Positions 9,944 to 18,723 of a stretch of DNA of 64,000 nucleotides are shown here, piece after piece (within the stretch, counting starts at the first letter, position 1; every line of letters starts with the position of its first letter). Below the pieces are notes generated by a model, which worked only from the letters and a program-made list of their open reading frames with translations, searched no databases and was not told the origin of the DNA. The stretch covers positions 1-64,000 of the forward strand of contig NZ_AEIU01000022.1 in the NCBI RefSeq assembly GCF_000165125.1, given 5' to 3'. The DNA is from Vibrio caribbeanicus ATCC BAA-2122 (GTDB lineage Bacteria > Pseudomonadota > Gammaproteobacteria > Enterobacterales > Vibrionaceae). The translations under genes were made by a program, and so were the position numbers.

Positions 9944-10606
9944 TCAATCGTCGTTCATGATACCTAGAATGCTAAGTAAACTAATGAAGATATTATAGAT
10001 GGAAACGTAAAGAGCGATAGTAGCAGATATGTAGTTGTTTTCACCACCACGGATAATGCTCTGTGTCGTCATCAGTATTACCATTGTTGAAAATACGATG
10101 AATAAACTACTTAAGGCAAGGTGAAGAATGGTCGACTGGATAAAGAAGCTGGCGATCATCCCAACCACTAGCACGACGAACAATGAGAGCATCAGGCCAC
10201 CCATGGCTGACAAGTCTCTTCTTGTTGTCAGTGCGTAAGCCGACGCCGCCATGAATGATAGTGCAGTGCCACCTAAAGCGGTAAGTATAACGTCGCCCAT
10301 ACCTGCGCCAATATACATGTTTAATATCGGGCCAAGCGTATATCCTAGGAAACCAGTGAACAGGAAAGTTAACACCAAGCCCATACTGTTATTTTTGTTC
10401 TTTTCAGTAAGGAAAAGTAATCCGTAGAATCCGACGAGTGTGATAATGATCCCTGGACGTGGCAGGTTCATCGCCATTGAAACACCCGCGACTAATGCTG
10501 ACCAGAGTAGCGTCATAGAAAGCAGCGCGTACGTGTTACGCAGGACTCTGTTTGTTTGTAATGCACTTTCGTTGCTCGATGTGCGGCTGAACATTGGACT
10601 ATTCAT
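9944..10606 (-). CDS. yccA: BAX-inhibitor-1 family inner-membrane protein YccA
   Basis: A 220-residue multi-spanning protein with seven hydrophobic segments and the BI-1/YccA signature LRNTYALLSMTLLWSAL near the N-terminus. E. coli YccA (219 aa) binds the FtsH-HflKC protease and modulates its degradation of membrane proteins. The start at 10606 is chosen because GAGG lies six bases upstream and the length then equals the family. The frame extends to 10675 without support. Followed by a strong terminator. Confidence 0.92.
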   Translation of the reverse strand: MNSPMFSRTSSNESALQTNRVLRNTYALLSMTLLWSALVAGVSMAMNLPRPGIIITLVGFYGLLFLTEKNKNNSMGLVLTFLFTGFLGYTLGPILNMYIGAGMGDVILTALGGTALSFMAASAYALTTRRDLSAMGGLMLSLFVVLVVGMIASFFIQSTILHLALSSLFIVFSTMVILMTTQSIIRGGENNYISATIALYVSIYNIFISLLSILGIMNDD

Positions 10607-10746
10607 AATCATCCTCGTGAGATTTGAAGTATATGTACATTTATGGGGGTTATAGTTAAAAAGATCAAGCCCCAATTAAAGTAAACGTAAATAGAGTAAT
10701 AGAAATAGAAACTCGTGTATTCTGAAAGATGTAACAGTATATAACA

Positions 10747-10776
10747 ACAAAAAAAGGGTGACATAAGTCACCCTTA
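10747..10776 (-). terminator. Terminator of the aap operon
   Basis: On the minus strand AAGGGTGAC-TTAT-GTCACCCTT is followed by seven T residues, directly after aapP. Stem 9 bp, loop 4. Confidence 0.9.
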
Positions 10777-10793
10777 GATAAAGTAAATCAATT

Positions 10794-11543
10794 CTAGTGA
10801 TGGAGTATTTGTGCCAAGAAGTTCTGGGTTCTGTCCGATTGTGGGTTTTCAAAGAAATCGATTGGGTTATTTTCCTCAATAATTTCACCCGCATCCATAA
10901 AGATAACTCTGTCTGCCACCTCTTTAGCAAAACCCATTTCATGAGTAACGCAAAGCATTGTCATACCCTCTTCAGCAAGCTCAACCATAACGTCTAGTAC
11001 CTCCCGAACCATTTCCGGATCAAGCGCCGACGTCGGCTCATCAAAAAGCATAACTTGTGGATTCATACATAGCGAGCGAGCGATGGCTACCCTTTGTTGT
11101 TGGCCGCCAGACAATTGACCAGGGTACTTTTCAGCTTGGTCAGGAATTTTTACACGTTCTAGATATTTCATAGCAATCGATTCAGCTTGCTCTTTTGGCA
11201 TTTTTTTGACCCAAATAGGGGCAAGGGTGCAATTTTCCAAAACAGTAAGATGAGGAAAGAGATTAAAGTGTTGGAAACACATACCGACTTCTCTTCGAAC
11301 GGCCTCGATATTTTTCAGATCTTCGGTTAACTCATTACCTGTAACAAAAATATGTCCTTTTTGGTGTTCCTCTAAGCGGTTTATGCATCTGATCATTGTT
11401 GATTTTCCTGAACCAGATGGTCCACAGATAACGATTTTCTCACCTTTTTTTACGTTTAAATTAATGTTCTTCAAGACATGAAATTCACCATACCATTTGT
11501 TCATATCTTTTAACTGAATCATATAATCTTGTTGTTGCGTCAT
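10794..11543 (-). CDS. aapP: General amino-acid ABC transporter, ATP-binding protein
   Basis: A 249-residue polar-amino-acid ABC ATPase. Walker A is GPSGSGKST, the signature is [14 protein letters not shown], Walker B is [12 protein letters not shown], and the switch histidine lies in CVTHEMGFA. It powers uptake through the AapQ/AapM permeases encoded just upstream. AAGGA precedes the ATG at 11543. Last gene of the aapJQMP operon, ended by a strong hairpin. Confidence 0.95.
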   Translation of the reverse strand: MTQQQDYMIQLKDMNKWYGEFHVLKNINLNVKKGEKIVICGPSGSGKSTMIRCINRLEEHQKGHIFVTGNELTEDLKNIEAVRREVGMCFQHFNLFPHLTVLENCTLAPIWVKKMPKEQAESIAMKYLERVKIPDQAEKYPGQLSGGQQQRVAIARSLCMNPQVMLFDEPTSALDPEMVREVLDVMVELAEEGMTMLCVTHEMGFAKEVADRVIFMDAGEIIEENNPIDFFENPQSDRTQNFLAQILHH

Positions 11544-11564
11544 AATGCGTCCTTGAGTTCTTAA

Positions 11565-12662
11565 TTATCGTTTGTGACCAGTGTGAAGTTTGTTTTCAAG
11601 CCATATCGAATACCGCGACATGCCGAAACAAAATACCCAGAACACCAACGCTACAAATACGTAACTTTCTGTAGCAAAGCCTAACCACTCAGGATCAGTG
11701 TTTGCCGCCTGTCCAATACCTAAAACATCGAACATACCAATAATTAGCACTAAGCTTGTATCTTTGAACAAACCAATGAATGTGTTTACGATAGAAGGGA
11801 TCGTAATTTTAAGGGCTTGGGGGAGGATAATTAACCCCATTTTTTTCCAGTATGTCAGCCCGAGAGCATCAGCTGCTTCATATTGACCTTTTGGAATAGC
11901 TTGCAGACCACCGCGAATAACCTCAGCCATGTACGCTGCACTGAACATTACAACACCTATTAACGCTCGAATGAGCTTATCGGTTTCGGACCCCTCTGCG
12001 AGGAACAATGGCAGCATAACTGAAGCCATAAATAAAACAGTGATGAGTGGTACACCACGCCATATTTCTATATAAACGGTACAGATACTGCGAATTATCG
12101 GCATTTCGGAACGTCGTCCAAGTGCCAAGGCAATGCCTATCGGTAAAGAAACGACAATACCAACCAGAGCGATAATTAATGTAACCAGTAGTCCTCCCCA
12201 TTTATGTGTTTCTACCACCTCTAATCCAAAAATACCACCATAAAGAAGCGCACCAATAATAAATGGATAAATATTGACAAAGAACAACCAGATCCAGAAC
12301 CGTTTCGGTGTCTTTTCATAAGCAAGTAAAGCGGTGAATATGGCAAGAGTGATGTAGAAAAGTCTGGGTCGCCATAGTTGTTCCTCAGGATAGAAGCCAT
12401 ACATAAATTGCCCCCATCTCTCTTTGATAAATACCCAACATGCGCCTTCTTTGCTGCATGCATCTCGCGTGGTACCAATCCAGTCAGCTTTCAAGAATGC
12501 CCAGTCGAAAATATTCCAAAGTAACCAGAATAATAAATACCCTAGAACAATGGTGACAATAGAATTAACGGGGCCATTGAATAAATTTTTTCTCAGCCAA
12601 CCAACTGTGCCTATAGTGTTTGCTGGAGGTGGTAAATCAGGCTGAAATTGATGTATCGTCAT
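11565..12662 (-). CDS. aapM: General amino-acid ABC transporter, permease AapM
   Basis: A 365-residue inner-membrane permease of the His/Glu/Gln/Arg family. The C-terminal half has the EAA loop (EAADALGLTYWKKMGLIILPQ) that docks the ATPase. The long N-terminal extension with extra membrane segments is characteristic of AapM/BztC. The ATG at 12662 has GGAG seven bases upstream and falls one base before the aapQ stop, indicating translational coupling. The frame could extend to a TTG at 12683, which is less likely. Confidence 0.94.
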   Translation of the reverse strand: MTIHQFQPDLPPPANTIGTVGWLRKNLFNGPVNSIVTIVLGYLLFWLLWNIFDWAFLKADWIGTTRDACSKEGACWVFIKERWGQFMYGFYPEEQLWRPRLFYITLAIFTALLAYEKTPKRFWIWLFFVNIYPFIIGALLYGGIFGLEVVETHKWGGLLVTLIIALVGIVVSLPIGIALALGRRSEMPIIRSICTVYIEIWRGVPLITVLFMASVMLPLFLAEGSETDKLIRALIGVVMFSAAYMAEVIRGGLQAIPKGQYEAADALGLTYWKKMGLIILPQALKITIPSIVNTFIGLFKDTSLVLIIGMFDVLGIGQAANTDPEWLGFATESYVFVALVFWVFCFGMSRYSIWLENKLHTGHKR

Positions 12663-12663
12663 T

Positions 12664-13830
12664 TTATCTCTCCACCAATGCAACTTTGCGGTTGTATATA
12701 TTCATTAACGCTGAAGTCAGCAAGCTTAATGTTAAGTAAACGCCCATCGTCATTGCGATGATTTCGATCGCTTGGCCTGTTTGGTTGAGTGTTGTCCCAG
12801 CAAAAACAGAAACTAGATCGGGATAACCAATAGCCATCGCCAATGATGAGTTTTTGGTTAAGTTGAGATATTGGCTCGTCAATGGAGGGATAATGATTCT
12901 TAGCGCTTGAGGAATCACCACCAGTTTGAGCGTTCTTGACCTTGGCAGCCCAAGAGACATTGCCGCTTCGGTCTGACCATGGCTCACTGCATTGATGCCA
13001 GAGCGTACTATTTCCGCGATAAATGATGCGGTGTAAATACTAAGTGCAATAAGTAGCGCAGCAAGCTCTGGGATAATGCTGATGCCACCTTCAAAGTTAA
13101 AACCACGAAGCTCTGGCATTTCAGCAGAGATCGGAGAGCCCATAACGAAATAACAGACTACAGGTATAACTACACAAAACAATAAAGTAATCTTACCCAT
13201 TGGTGTTTGTTGCCCTGTGAGCTGTTGTTTATTCTTCGCCCAAACAGAAACTAGGATAGTTACTATGATGCCGACTACGAAAGAGCCTATCACAATAGAA
13301 GCACCAGTCTCGAAAATGGGTGCTGGGAAATAAAGCCCCCTCACATTTAAAAATATTGCTTCGCCTAAACTTAAACTCTGACGTGCAGAGGGAAGTGCCT
13401 GTAGAACAGCGAAATACCAAAAGAAAATTTGTAATAATAGTGGAACATTTCTAAAAATTTCAATGTAAACGGCGGCAAAACGACTAACAAGCCAGTTAGT
13501 AGATAAACGGGCAATCCCCATTATGAAACCAACGATTGTGGCGAGAATAATGCCGAAGAACGAGACAAGTGCAGTATTTAAAAGACCGACTATAAACGTT
13601 CGTCCGTAAGAGTATGTTTCGTCATACTCGATTAATGTTAAACCAATGCCAAAGCCGGCTTCTTGGCTAAGAAAATCAAAACCAGTAGCAATACCTCTTG
13701 CTTCAAGATTGCTTAATGCATTGTTCACAATCGTATAAAAGAAGAAAGCGAGTCCTGCAACAGCCAAAATCTGAAAGACGACAGAACGAAAAGTAGGATT
13801 ATAGAAAATATTGGTTTTGGACGTTGCCAT
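12664..13830 (-). CDS. aapQ: General amino-acid ABC transporter, permease AapQ
   Basis: Inner-membrane permease partner of AapM. The EAA loop EAAMSLGLPRSRTLKLVVIPQ lies near the C-terminus, and several membrane segments flank a central insertion typical of AapQ/BztB. The start at 13830 (MATSKTN) gives 388 residues and has GGGAG upstream. An upstream in-frame ATG at 13866 would give 400 residues and cannot be excluded. The stop nearly touches the aapM start. Confidence 0.93.
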   Translation of the reverse strand: MATSKTNIFYNPTFRSVVFQILAVAGLAFFFYTIVNNALSNLEARGIATGFDFLSQEAGFGIGLTLIEYDETYSYGRTFIVGLLNTALVSFFGIILATIVGFIMGIARLSTNWLVSRFAAVYIEIFRNVPLLLQIFFWYFAVLQALPSARQSLSLGEAIFLNVRGLYFPAPIFETGASIVIGSFVVGIIVTILVSVWAKNKQQLTGQQTPMGKITLLFCVVIPVVCYFVMGSPISAEMPELRGFNFEGGISIIPELAALLIALSIYTASFIAEIVRSGINAVSHGQTEAAMSLGLPRSRTLKLVVIPQALRIIIPPLTSQYLNLTKNSSLAMAIGYPDLVSVFAGTTLNQTGQAIEIIAMTMGVYLTLSLLTSALMNIYNRKVALVER

Positions 13831-13897
13831 ATTTCTCGGCTCCCCAAAGTCTTCAGTAGGTTTCATACAGCTTATAACCTCAGTCCATTTTATTAGT

Positions 13898-13919
13898 ATG
13901 GGCGGTGATAACCGCCCAT
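13898..13919 (-). promoter_or_regulatory. Intercistronic hairpin between aapJ and aapQ
   Basis: A perfect 9-bp inverted repeat ATGGGCGGT / ACCGCCCAT with a 4-base loop and no T tract, between the binding-protein gene and the first permease. In other binding-protein operons such hairpins protect the 5' message from decay or partly terminate, so the binding protein is made in excess. That role is inferred here. Confidence 0.65.
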
Positions 13920-13948
13920 TTTTCTATTTAAAAGTAGGTCAATAACCG

Positions 13949-14977
13949 TTAGCGGATAGGAGGAGCGTACATGAATCCACCAGCATTCCAAAGAGCGTTT
14001 ACACCACGTGAAATCTGTAGGGGAGACCCTTGTCCTACAGTTCTTTCGAAACTCTCACCGTAGTTACCAACTTGCTTCACGATCTGGTATCCCCAATCAT
14101 CTCTGATTCCCAGTCCTTTACCTTTTGGTCCTTCAACACCAAGAATCCGTCTAATGTTTGGATCTTTAGACTTAAGCATCTCATCCGCATTCTTGGATGA
14201 AATACCATATTCTTCAGCGTTAACCATGGCTGCAAGCGTCCATTTAGCAATGTTAAACCATTGGTCATCACCTTGCCTTACCACGGGGCCAAGTGGCTCT
14301 TTTGAAATGATTTCAGGAAGAACTTGTGCTGATGCAGGATCTTGCAGATTGAGTCTTAGTGCATAGAGACCGGATTGATCAGTTGTCAGTACATCACATC
14401 GTCCTGCGTCGAACCCTTTCGAAGTTTGCGCTGCTGTATCGAATACAACTGGACGGTATTTCATACCACTGTTTCGGAAGTAGTCCGCCAGGTTGAGTTC
14501 GGTTGTTGTTCCAGACTGAACACACACTGAAGCACCATCGAGTTCTTTAGCGCTCTTAAGACCTAGGTCTTTTTTTACCATGAACCCTTGTCCATCGTAA
14601 TAATTTACGCCAACAAAGTTGAGCCCAAGCGCGGTGTCTCGGTGCAATGTCCAAGTCGTGTTGCGAGAGAGAACGTCAACTTCCCCGGATTGGAGAGCGG
14701 TAAAACGTTCTTTTGCTGTTAGAGGTACGTATTTGACTTTCTTTTTGTCGCCGAGTACCGCAGAAGCAAGTGCCTGACAGTATTCTACGTCGATACCTTC
14801 CCATTCCCCTTTAGAGTTTGGGTTGGAGAATCCTGGCAAGCCAGTACTCACACCACAAGTGATAAAACCTTGTTTTGTAACTTTATCCAGTGTGTCTCCG
14901 GCAGCAAATGCATGGGTCGCTATAAGTGCAGAAGATGCCGCTACAACTGAAGCAAGAAGTGTTAGTTTATGTGCCAT
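13949..14977 (-). CDS. aapJ: General amino-acid ABC transporter, periplasmic binding protein
   Basis: A 342-residue family-3 solute-binding protein. It starts with a clear signal peptide (MAHKLTLLASVVAASSALIA, cleavage after HAFA). The mature part has GVSTGLPGFSNPNSKGEW, GIDVEYCQALASAV and DVLSRNTTWTLHRDTALGL, typical of AapJ/BztA binding proteins for Glu, Gln, Asp, Asn and other L-amino acids. The start at 14977 is preferred to the ATG at 15001 because it begins the signal peptide directly and has AGGA upstream. First gene of the operon; the promoter should lie in the AT-rich region upstream. Confidence 0.94.
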   Translation of the reverse strand: MAHKLTLLASVVAASSALIATHAFAAGDTLDKVTKQGFITCGVSTGLPGFSNPNSKGEWEGIDVEYCQALASAVLGDKKKVKYVPLTAKERFTALQSGEVDVLSRNTTWTLHRDTALGLNFVGVNYYDGQGFMVKKDLGLKSAKELDGASVCVQSGTTTELNLADYFRNSGMKYRPVVFDTAAQTSKGFDAGRCDVLTTDQSGLYALRLNLQDPASAQVLPEIISKEPLGPVVRQGDDQWFNIAKWTLAAMVNAEEYGISSKNADEMLKSKDPNIRRILGVEGPKGKGLGIRDDWGYQIVKQVGNYGESFERTVGQGSPLQISRGVNALWNAGGFMYAPPIR

Positions 14978-15436
14978 CTGTATCCATCCTGTATGGTCCA
15001 TGTTAGCTCAGGTTAATCCTGATATAACGTTTAAATAGTGTCATGTTGGTTTAAATAAGCTGGCTGCTACTGCTCTTGACGAGTCTCTGTTATATCAACC
15101 AGTTATAAGCGTAGGTAAGGATCTGTAATTTCTCAAATGTATAATTTAAAAAGAATTTTGATAGAACTCACAAACCCAGACAGTCTTTAGAATGTACAAA
15201 TGTTATTAAAATGTAAATAGCGAGCAAGTTCACAGAATTAACGGGACAGGATTGAATAACACTTTTATCAATATAAATAGTTTTGAAATTTACTTTGAAA
15301 GCATATTTTAGAATGTTTGGCTAAATTTTATTCAAAATTTAGTTCTTGTTCTATCTTATGAATTTTGTCGCATTCAGGCCATGATATTCTTTTGCTAATA
15401 TAACCATTCATTATGATGAGTAATCAAAGGTGAAAA
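14978..15436. other. Divergent intergenic region aapJ / siroheme-synthase-like gene
   Basis: About 460 bp of AT-rich sequence between divergent genes. It must hold the promoters of both. No convincing -35/-10 pair, operator or small ORF was recognised. An AAAGGTGA ribosome-binding site precedes the plus-strand gene. Confidence 0.5.
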
Positions 15437-16369
15437 ATGCAGTATTTTCCCCTATTTATGGATTTACGTACTAAGCCAGTTCTAGTTATTGGTGGTGGTG
15501 AAGTGGCCTGCCGAAAAGTCGACACTTTGTTGCGAGCACAAGCACAGGTAACGATAATTTCTCCTGAAATTGAGACTTATTTAAAGAGCTTGGTGGAAGA
15601 AGAGGCTTGTCATTGGATACAAAGCGAGTATTCGGATGCCTACCTTACAAAAGAGTATGTCCAAGTTTGGGCAACGACAGATAGTCGAGAGATAAATCAC
15701 CAAATTCATGCTGATGCGACAAAGAAAAGGATCCTTGTTAACGTAGTAGATGACCAGCCTTATTGTGACTTTATCACTCCTTCGATCATCAATAGAGGTA
15801 AGGTTCAATTGGCAATTTCTAGTGGGGGAGCGGCCCCAGTTTTAATTCGTAATTTACGAGAAAAAATGGAAGCCATTTTACCAAAAAATCTTTCACTCCT
15901 CGCAGATTTTGCCGCGTCCAAGCGCGCTCATATCAAGCAAATACTGCCTAGTGTAGATATGAGAAGAAGATTTTGGGAAAAGTTCTTCGCTGTGAACGAT
16001 GTAAAAATGGCAAGTGATCTTGAAATGCTAGAACGGGTTTATAAAAGCCTTTCTTGCGAAAATTTTCAGCCTGTTCACCGGCTCACATGGATTGAATATG
16101 GTAACGATGTTGAGCTATTAACACTAAAAGCATTACAAATCATGCAGCAGGCAGAAGTTGTTTTATATTCGTCTGAGTGTCCTTTTGATTTTGTCGACCT
16201 AATACGAAGGGATGCTGAACGGGTGTGCTGTGAGAATGACGGAGAAATCGACAATTGGTTAATCCAACTGGAGCGCACAAAAAAATCCGTGGTGGTATTT
16301 TGTAACTCAGATCGCTTAGACATGTTAGCGTCTAGGAGGGAGGTACAAATTATCGGGCTAGGAAGGTAG
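15437..16369 (+). CDS. Siroheme synthase-like protein: precorrin-2 dehydrogenase/ferrochelatase with reduced C-terminal domain
   Basis: 310 residues. Residues 1-~215 match the CysG-B (Met8p/SirC) module: Rossmann loop VLVIGGGEVACRKV, VNVVDDQPYCDFITPS containing the catalytic aspartate, and SSGGAAPVLIRNLREKMEAI. This module oxidises precorrin-2 with NAD and inserts iron to make siroheme. Full CysG (~457 aa) adds a ~240-residue uroporphyrinogen methyltransferase. Here only ~90 residues remain, resembling its beginning (EYGNDVELLTLKALQIMQQAEVV is close to GDPELLTLKALRxxQxADVV) with the glycine-rich SAM loops missing. The methylation step must come from another enzyme. Encoded alone, with a terminator behind it. 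Confidence 0.85.
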   Translation: MQYFPLFMDLRTKPVLVIGGGEVACRKVDTLLRAQAQVTIISPEIETYLKSLVEEEACHWIQSEYSDAYLTKEYVQVWATTDSREINHQIHADATKKRILVNVVDDQPYCDFITPSIINRGKVQLAISSGGAAPVLIRNLREKMEAILPKNLSLLADFAASKRAHIKQILPSVDMRRRFWEKFFAVNDVKMASDLEMLERVYKSLSCENFQPVHRLTWIEYGNDVELLTLKALQIMQQAEVVLYSSECPFDFVDLIRRDAERVCCENDGEIDNWLIQLERTKKSVVVFCNSDRLDMLASRREVQIIGLGR

Positions 16370-16378
16370 TTGTAAGGT

Positions 16379-16411
16379 AAAACCGTTAGTCAGTCAGGCT
16401 AACGGCTTTCA
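16379..16411. terminator. Bidirectional terminator between siroheme gene and yajQ
   Basis: AAACCGTTAG / CTAACGGCTTT inverted repeat between two convergent genes, T-containing on both sides. Confidence 0.7.
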
Positions 16412-16416
16412 CTTAA

Positions 16417-16902
16417 TTAGTCCCTGAAATTTTCATACTGGAAAGGTTGCCCGAGCTCTGACTCTTTTATCAGTGCTATCACAGCTTGAAGGTCATCCCT
16501 TTTTTTGCCAGTTACTCTGACTTTTTCGCCTTGAATAGATGCTTGGACTTTCATCTTTTTGTCTTTGATGAGTTTTACAATTTTTTTTGCTGTAGATGTT
16601 TCGATTCCCTGCTTAAAAAGTACGATTTGGTGCCAATTTTTTCCAGATGCTTCTTCATCTTTTGCTTCCATGGCATTGGCATCCACTCCACGCTTTGCTA
16701 AGTGTCCACGGAGAATATCGCGCATTTGCTTTAACTGAAAATCGCCTTCCGCATTGAGCTTTACTGATTCGTCTTTTTGAAGTTCAAAGGACGCCTCCAC
16801 ACCACGAAAATCAAAGCGTGTCGTTAACTCTCTTGACGCATTATCTACCGCATTTCGAAGTTCTACGGTGTCTATTTCTGAAACAATATCAAATGATGGC
16901 AT
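16417..16902 (-). CDS. yajQ: YajQ-family nucleotide-binding protein
   Basis: 161 residues matching the full YajQ family: [20 protein letters not shown] at the N-terminus, then [13 protein letters not shown] and [18 protein letters not shown]. Members are two ferredoxin-like folds that bind nucleotides, and some bind cyclic di-GMP (shown in Xanthomonas and Pseudomonas). AAAGGA precedes the ATG. Separated from aroH upstream by ~18 bp and transcribed in the same direction, so probably co-transcribed. Confidence 0.95.
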   Translation of the reverse strand: MPSFDIVSEIDTVELRNAVDNASRELTTRFDFRGVEASFELQKDESVKLNAEGDFQLKQMRDILRGHLAKRGVDANAMEAKDEEASGKNWHQIVLFKQGIETSTAKKIVKLIKDKKMKVQASIQGEKVRVTGKKRDDLQAVIALIKESELGQPFQYENFRD

Positions 16903-16920
16903 ATTATTTTCCTTTAGTAT

Positions 16921-17988
16921 TTAACCACGTTTTTTGACCGCATTGGCGAGCATCTCGAGCATTACTTGTGTGTCTTCCCAACTCAAGCATGGATCCGTAA
17001 TGGATTGGCCATAGGTGAGGTTTTCCAAATCATCCATTGGCTGATTACCTTCTACAAGAAAACTCTCCGCCATAATCCCTGCAATATGGGTACTTCCTGA
17101 CTCGATCTGTAGGCAGATATCTTTCGCTACATCCAATTGTCTTTTGTGTTGTTTTTGGCAATTGGCATGACTAAAATCTACAACCAGTCTTTTGGGAAGC
17201 TCAACATCAGACAATTGTTGGCATGCCGATTCGATTGAAGTTGAATCATAATTGGGTCCTTTGTCTCCACCGCGTAATATGATGTGGCCAAAAGGATTCC
17301 CACTTGTACGATATACTGTCATTCGCCCATTTTTGTCTGGAGAATAAAAATAATGTGACGCTTTAGATGCACGGATGGCATCGATGGCAATTTTAACGTT
17401 TCCATTCGTACCATTTTTGAAACCAACAGGGCAGGATAGCGCTGATGCCATTTCACGGTGAATTTGTGATTCTGTCGTTCTTGCACCAATCGCTCCCCAA
17501 GAAATGAGATCAGCAATATATTGACCAGTGATCATATCAAGAAACTCAGTTGCTGTCGCAAGGCCCAATTTATTGATGTCGAGGAGTAGCTTTCGAGCTT
17601 TATTCAGACCTGTTTCTAGAGCATATGATCCATCTAAATTAGGATCAGTAATGAGGCCTTTCCAGCCAACCACTGTTCTTGGCTTCTCAAAGTAAGTTCT
17701 CATTACAATAAGCAGTTGGTTGGAGTAGCGCTTTTGAATGGAAGCCAGCTTTTCGGCATATTCAATAGCGGCCTCTGTGTCGTGTACTGAGCAAGGCCCA
17801 ACGACAACTAGTAGCCTAGAGTCCTTGCCTGTCAGTATATCTTCAATCTGGCGTCGAGATTGTTCGATTTTACTCGCGACTTCGTCTGTAATGGGATGAG
17901 CACTAACCAATTCTGCTGGTGTTGGCATCGGTCCCAGTGGTTGAGTTCTTAACTCATCAGTTTTAAGTGGCATATTGCTGCTAATCAT
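16921..17988 (-). CDS. aroH: 3-deoxy-7-phosphoheptulonate synthase, tryptophan-type
   Basis: First enzyme of the shikimate pathway (phosphoenolpyruvate + erythrose-4-phosphate to DAHP). Core motifs: LLVVVGPCSVHD, FEKPRTVVGWKGL, IGARTTESQIHREMAS, GFKNGTNGNV and DFSHANCQKQHKRQ. TDELRT near the N-terminus, ATEFLDMITGQYIADLISWGA and YGQSITDPCLSWEDT match E. coli AroH (Trp-sensitive) better than AroF or AroG. The ATG at 17988 is chosen because it lies one base after the stop of a short upstream ORF (TAA-A-ATG), pointing to coupling. The ATG at 17973 aligns with the E. coli start and is the alternative. No obvious TrpR operator was found. Confidence 0.9.
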   Translation of the reverse strand: MISSNMPLKTDELRTQPLGPMPTPAELVSAHPITDEVASKIEQSRRQIEDILTGKDSRLLVVVGPCSVHDTEAAIEYAEKLASIQKRYSNQLLIVMRTYFEKPRTVVGWKGLITDPNLDGSYALETGLNKARKLLLDINKLGLATATEFLDMITGQYIADLISWGAIGARTTESQIHREMASALSCPVGFKNGTNGNVKIAIDAIRASKASHYFYSPDKNGRMTVYRTSGNPFGHIILRGGDKGPNYDSTSIESACQQLSDVELPKRLVVDFSHANCQKQHKRQLDVAKDICLQIESGSTHIAGIMAESFLVEGNQPMDDLENLTYGQSITDPCLSWEDTQVMLEMLANAVKKRG

Positions 17989-17989
17989 T

Positions 17990-18058
17990 TTATTTCGAAG
18001 CGATAAAGATAACGGAAACAAGGCAAGGAATAAACCTCTTAACAAAATACTTTTTCAT
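17990..18058 (-). CDS. Possible 22-codon leader peptide coupled to aroH
   Basis: An ATG at 18058 with AAGG five bases upstream opens a 22-codon frame ending TAA one base before the aroH ATG. The peptide starts MKKYFVKRF, then is hydrophobic and ends IASK. It has three Phe and one Tyr but no Trp, so it is not a classical Trp attenuator. Translational coupling to aroH is the likely role. No homologue is recognised. Confidence 0.45.
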   Translation of the reverse strand: MKKYFVKRFIPCLVSVIFIASK

Positions 18059-18228
18059 ATTGACCTTGAGGTTTTGCTGCGACCTTTTGAACCTCAATCG
18101 ACGTGAATATATGAGTAACAGCTATATTCTTTATCACTCTCACATTGTTGAAATTTTCTTGTTTTCATAATGTTGACTAATTGTATTCACGTTGTTAAGT
18201 TTTACTTAAAAACTGGTCGGATGTCTGT

Positions 18229-18723
18229 ATGTTCTCTCAACTCACAAAAGCAAATCTTCATTTAAAAATGTTCGGTTTTTTTAAAGTCCCATTTATCTGG
18301 TTGGCTTCTCCGAAGATAGTTGACCTTACCTCTCAACGTGTAGAGATTAAAATTCCACTAAAACGAAGAAACAAAAACCATCTAAATAGCATGTATTTCG
18401 GTGTTCTAGCAGTGGGGGCTGATCTTGCAGGTGGTTATATGGCGATGAATAAAGCCGGACGCTGCGGAAAAAAGGTTTCTCTCGCATTTAAAGGAGTAGA
18501 AGGAAAGTTCCTAAAACGTCCAGAGGCAGACGTACACTTTATCTGTGAGGATGGCTCCTGTATCGACAAAATGCTGGAAGAAACTTTTGAAACTGGGCAA
18601 AGGGTAAACAGAGACGTTAAGATTACGGCCATTTGCCCGAGTTTACATGGTCAAGAGTCTATGGCTGAGTTTTCTCTAACTCTGTCTTTGAAGAGTATGG
18701 AACACCGTGATCAGAAACATTGA
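18229..18723 (+). CDS. Hotdog-fold DUF4442/PaaI-like thioesterase family protein
   Basis: 164 residues resembling the DUF4442 group of hotdog-fold proteins. The segment NSMYFGVLAVGADLAGGYMA corresponds to the hotdog helix region, where thioesterases carry their catalytic acid. No signal peptide, so cytoplasmic. Substrate unknown. The 3' end overlaps the 3' end of the convergent membrane-protein gene by 65 bp. Confidence 0.75.
   Translation: MFSQLTKANLHLKMFGFFKVPFIWLASPKIVDLTSQRVEIKIPLKRRNKNHLNSMYFGVLAVGADLAGGYMAMNKAGRCGKKVSLAFKGVEGKFLKRPEADVHFICEDGSCIDKMLEETFETGQRVNRDVKITAICPSLHGQESMAEFSLTLSLKSMEHRDQKH

Noticed and set aside
10756-10773. GTGAC-ATAA-GTCAC resembling matS
   Set aside because: Four-base centre instead of three, and it is the stem of the aapP terminator.
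18046-18228. TrpR operator upstream of aroH
   Set aside because: No CTAGT/ACTAG-type palindrome seen.
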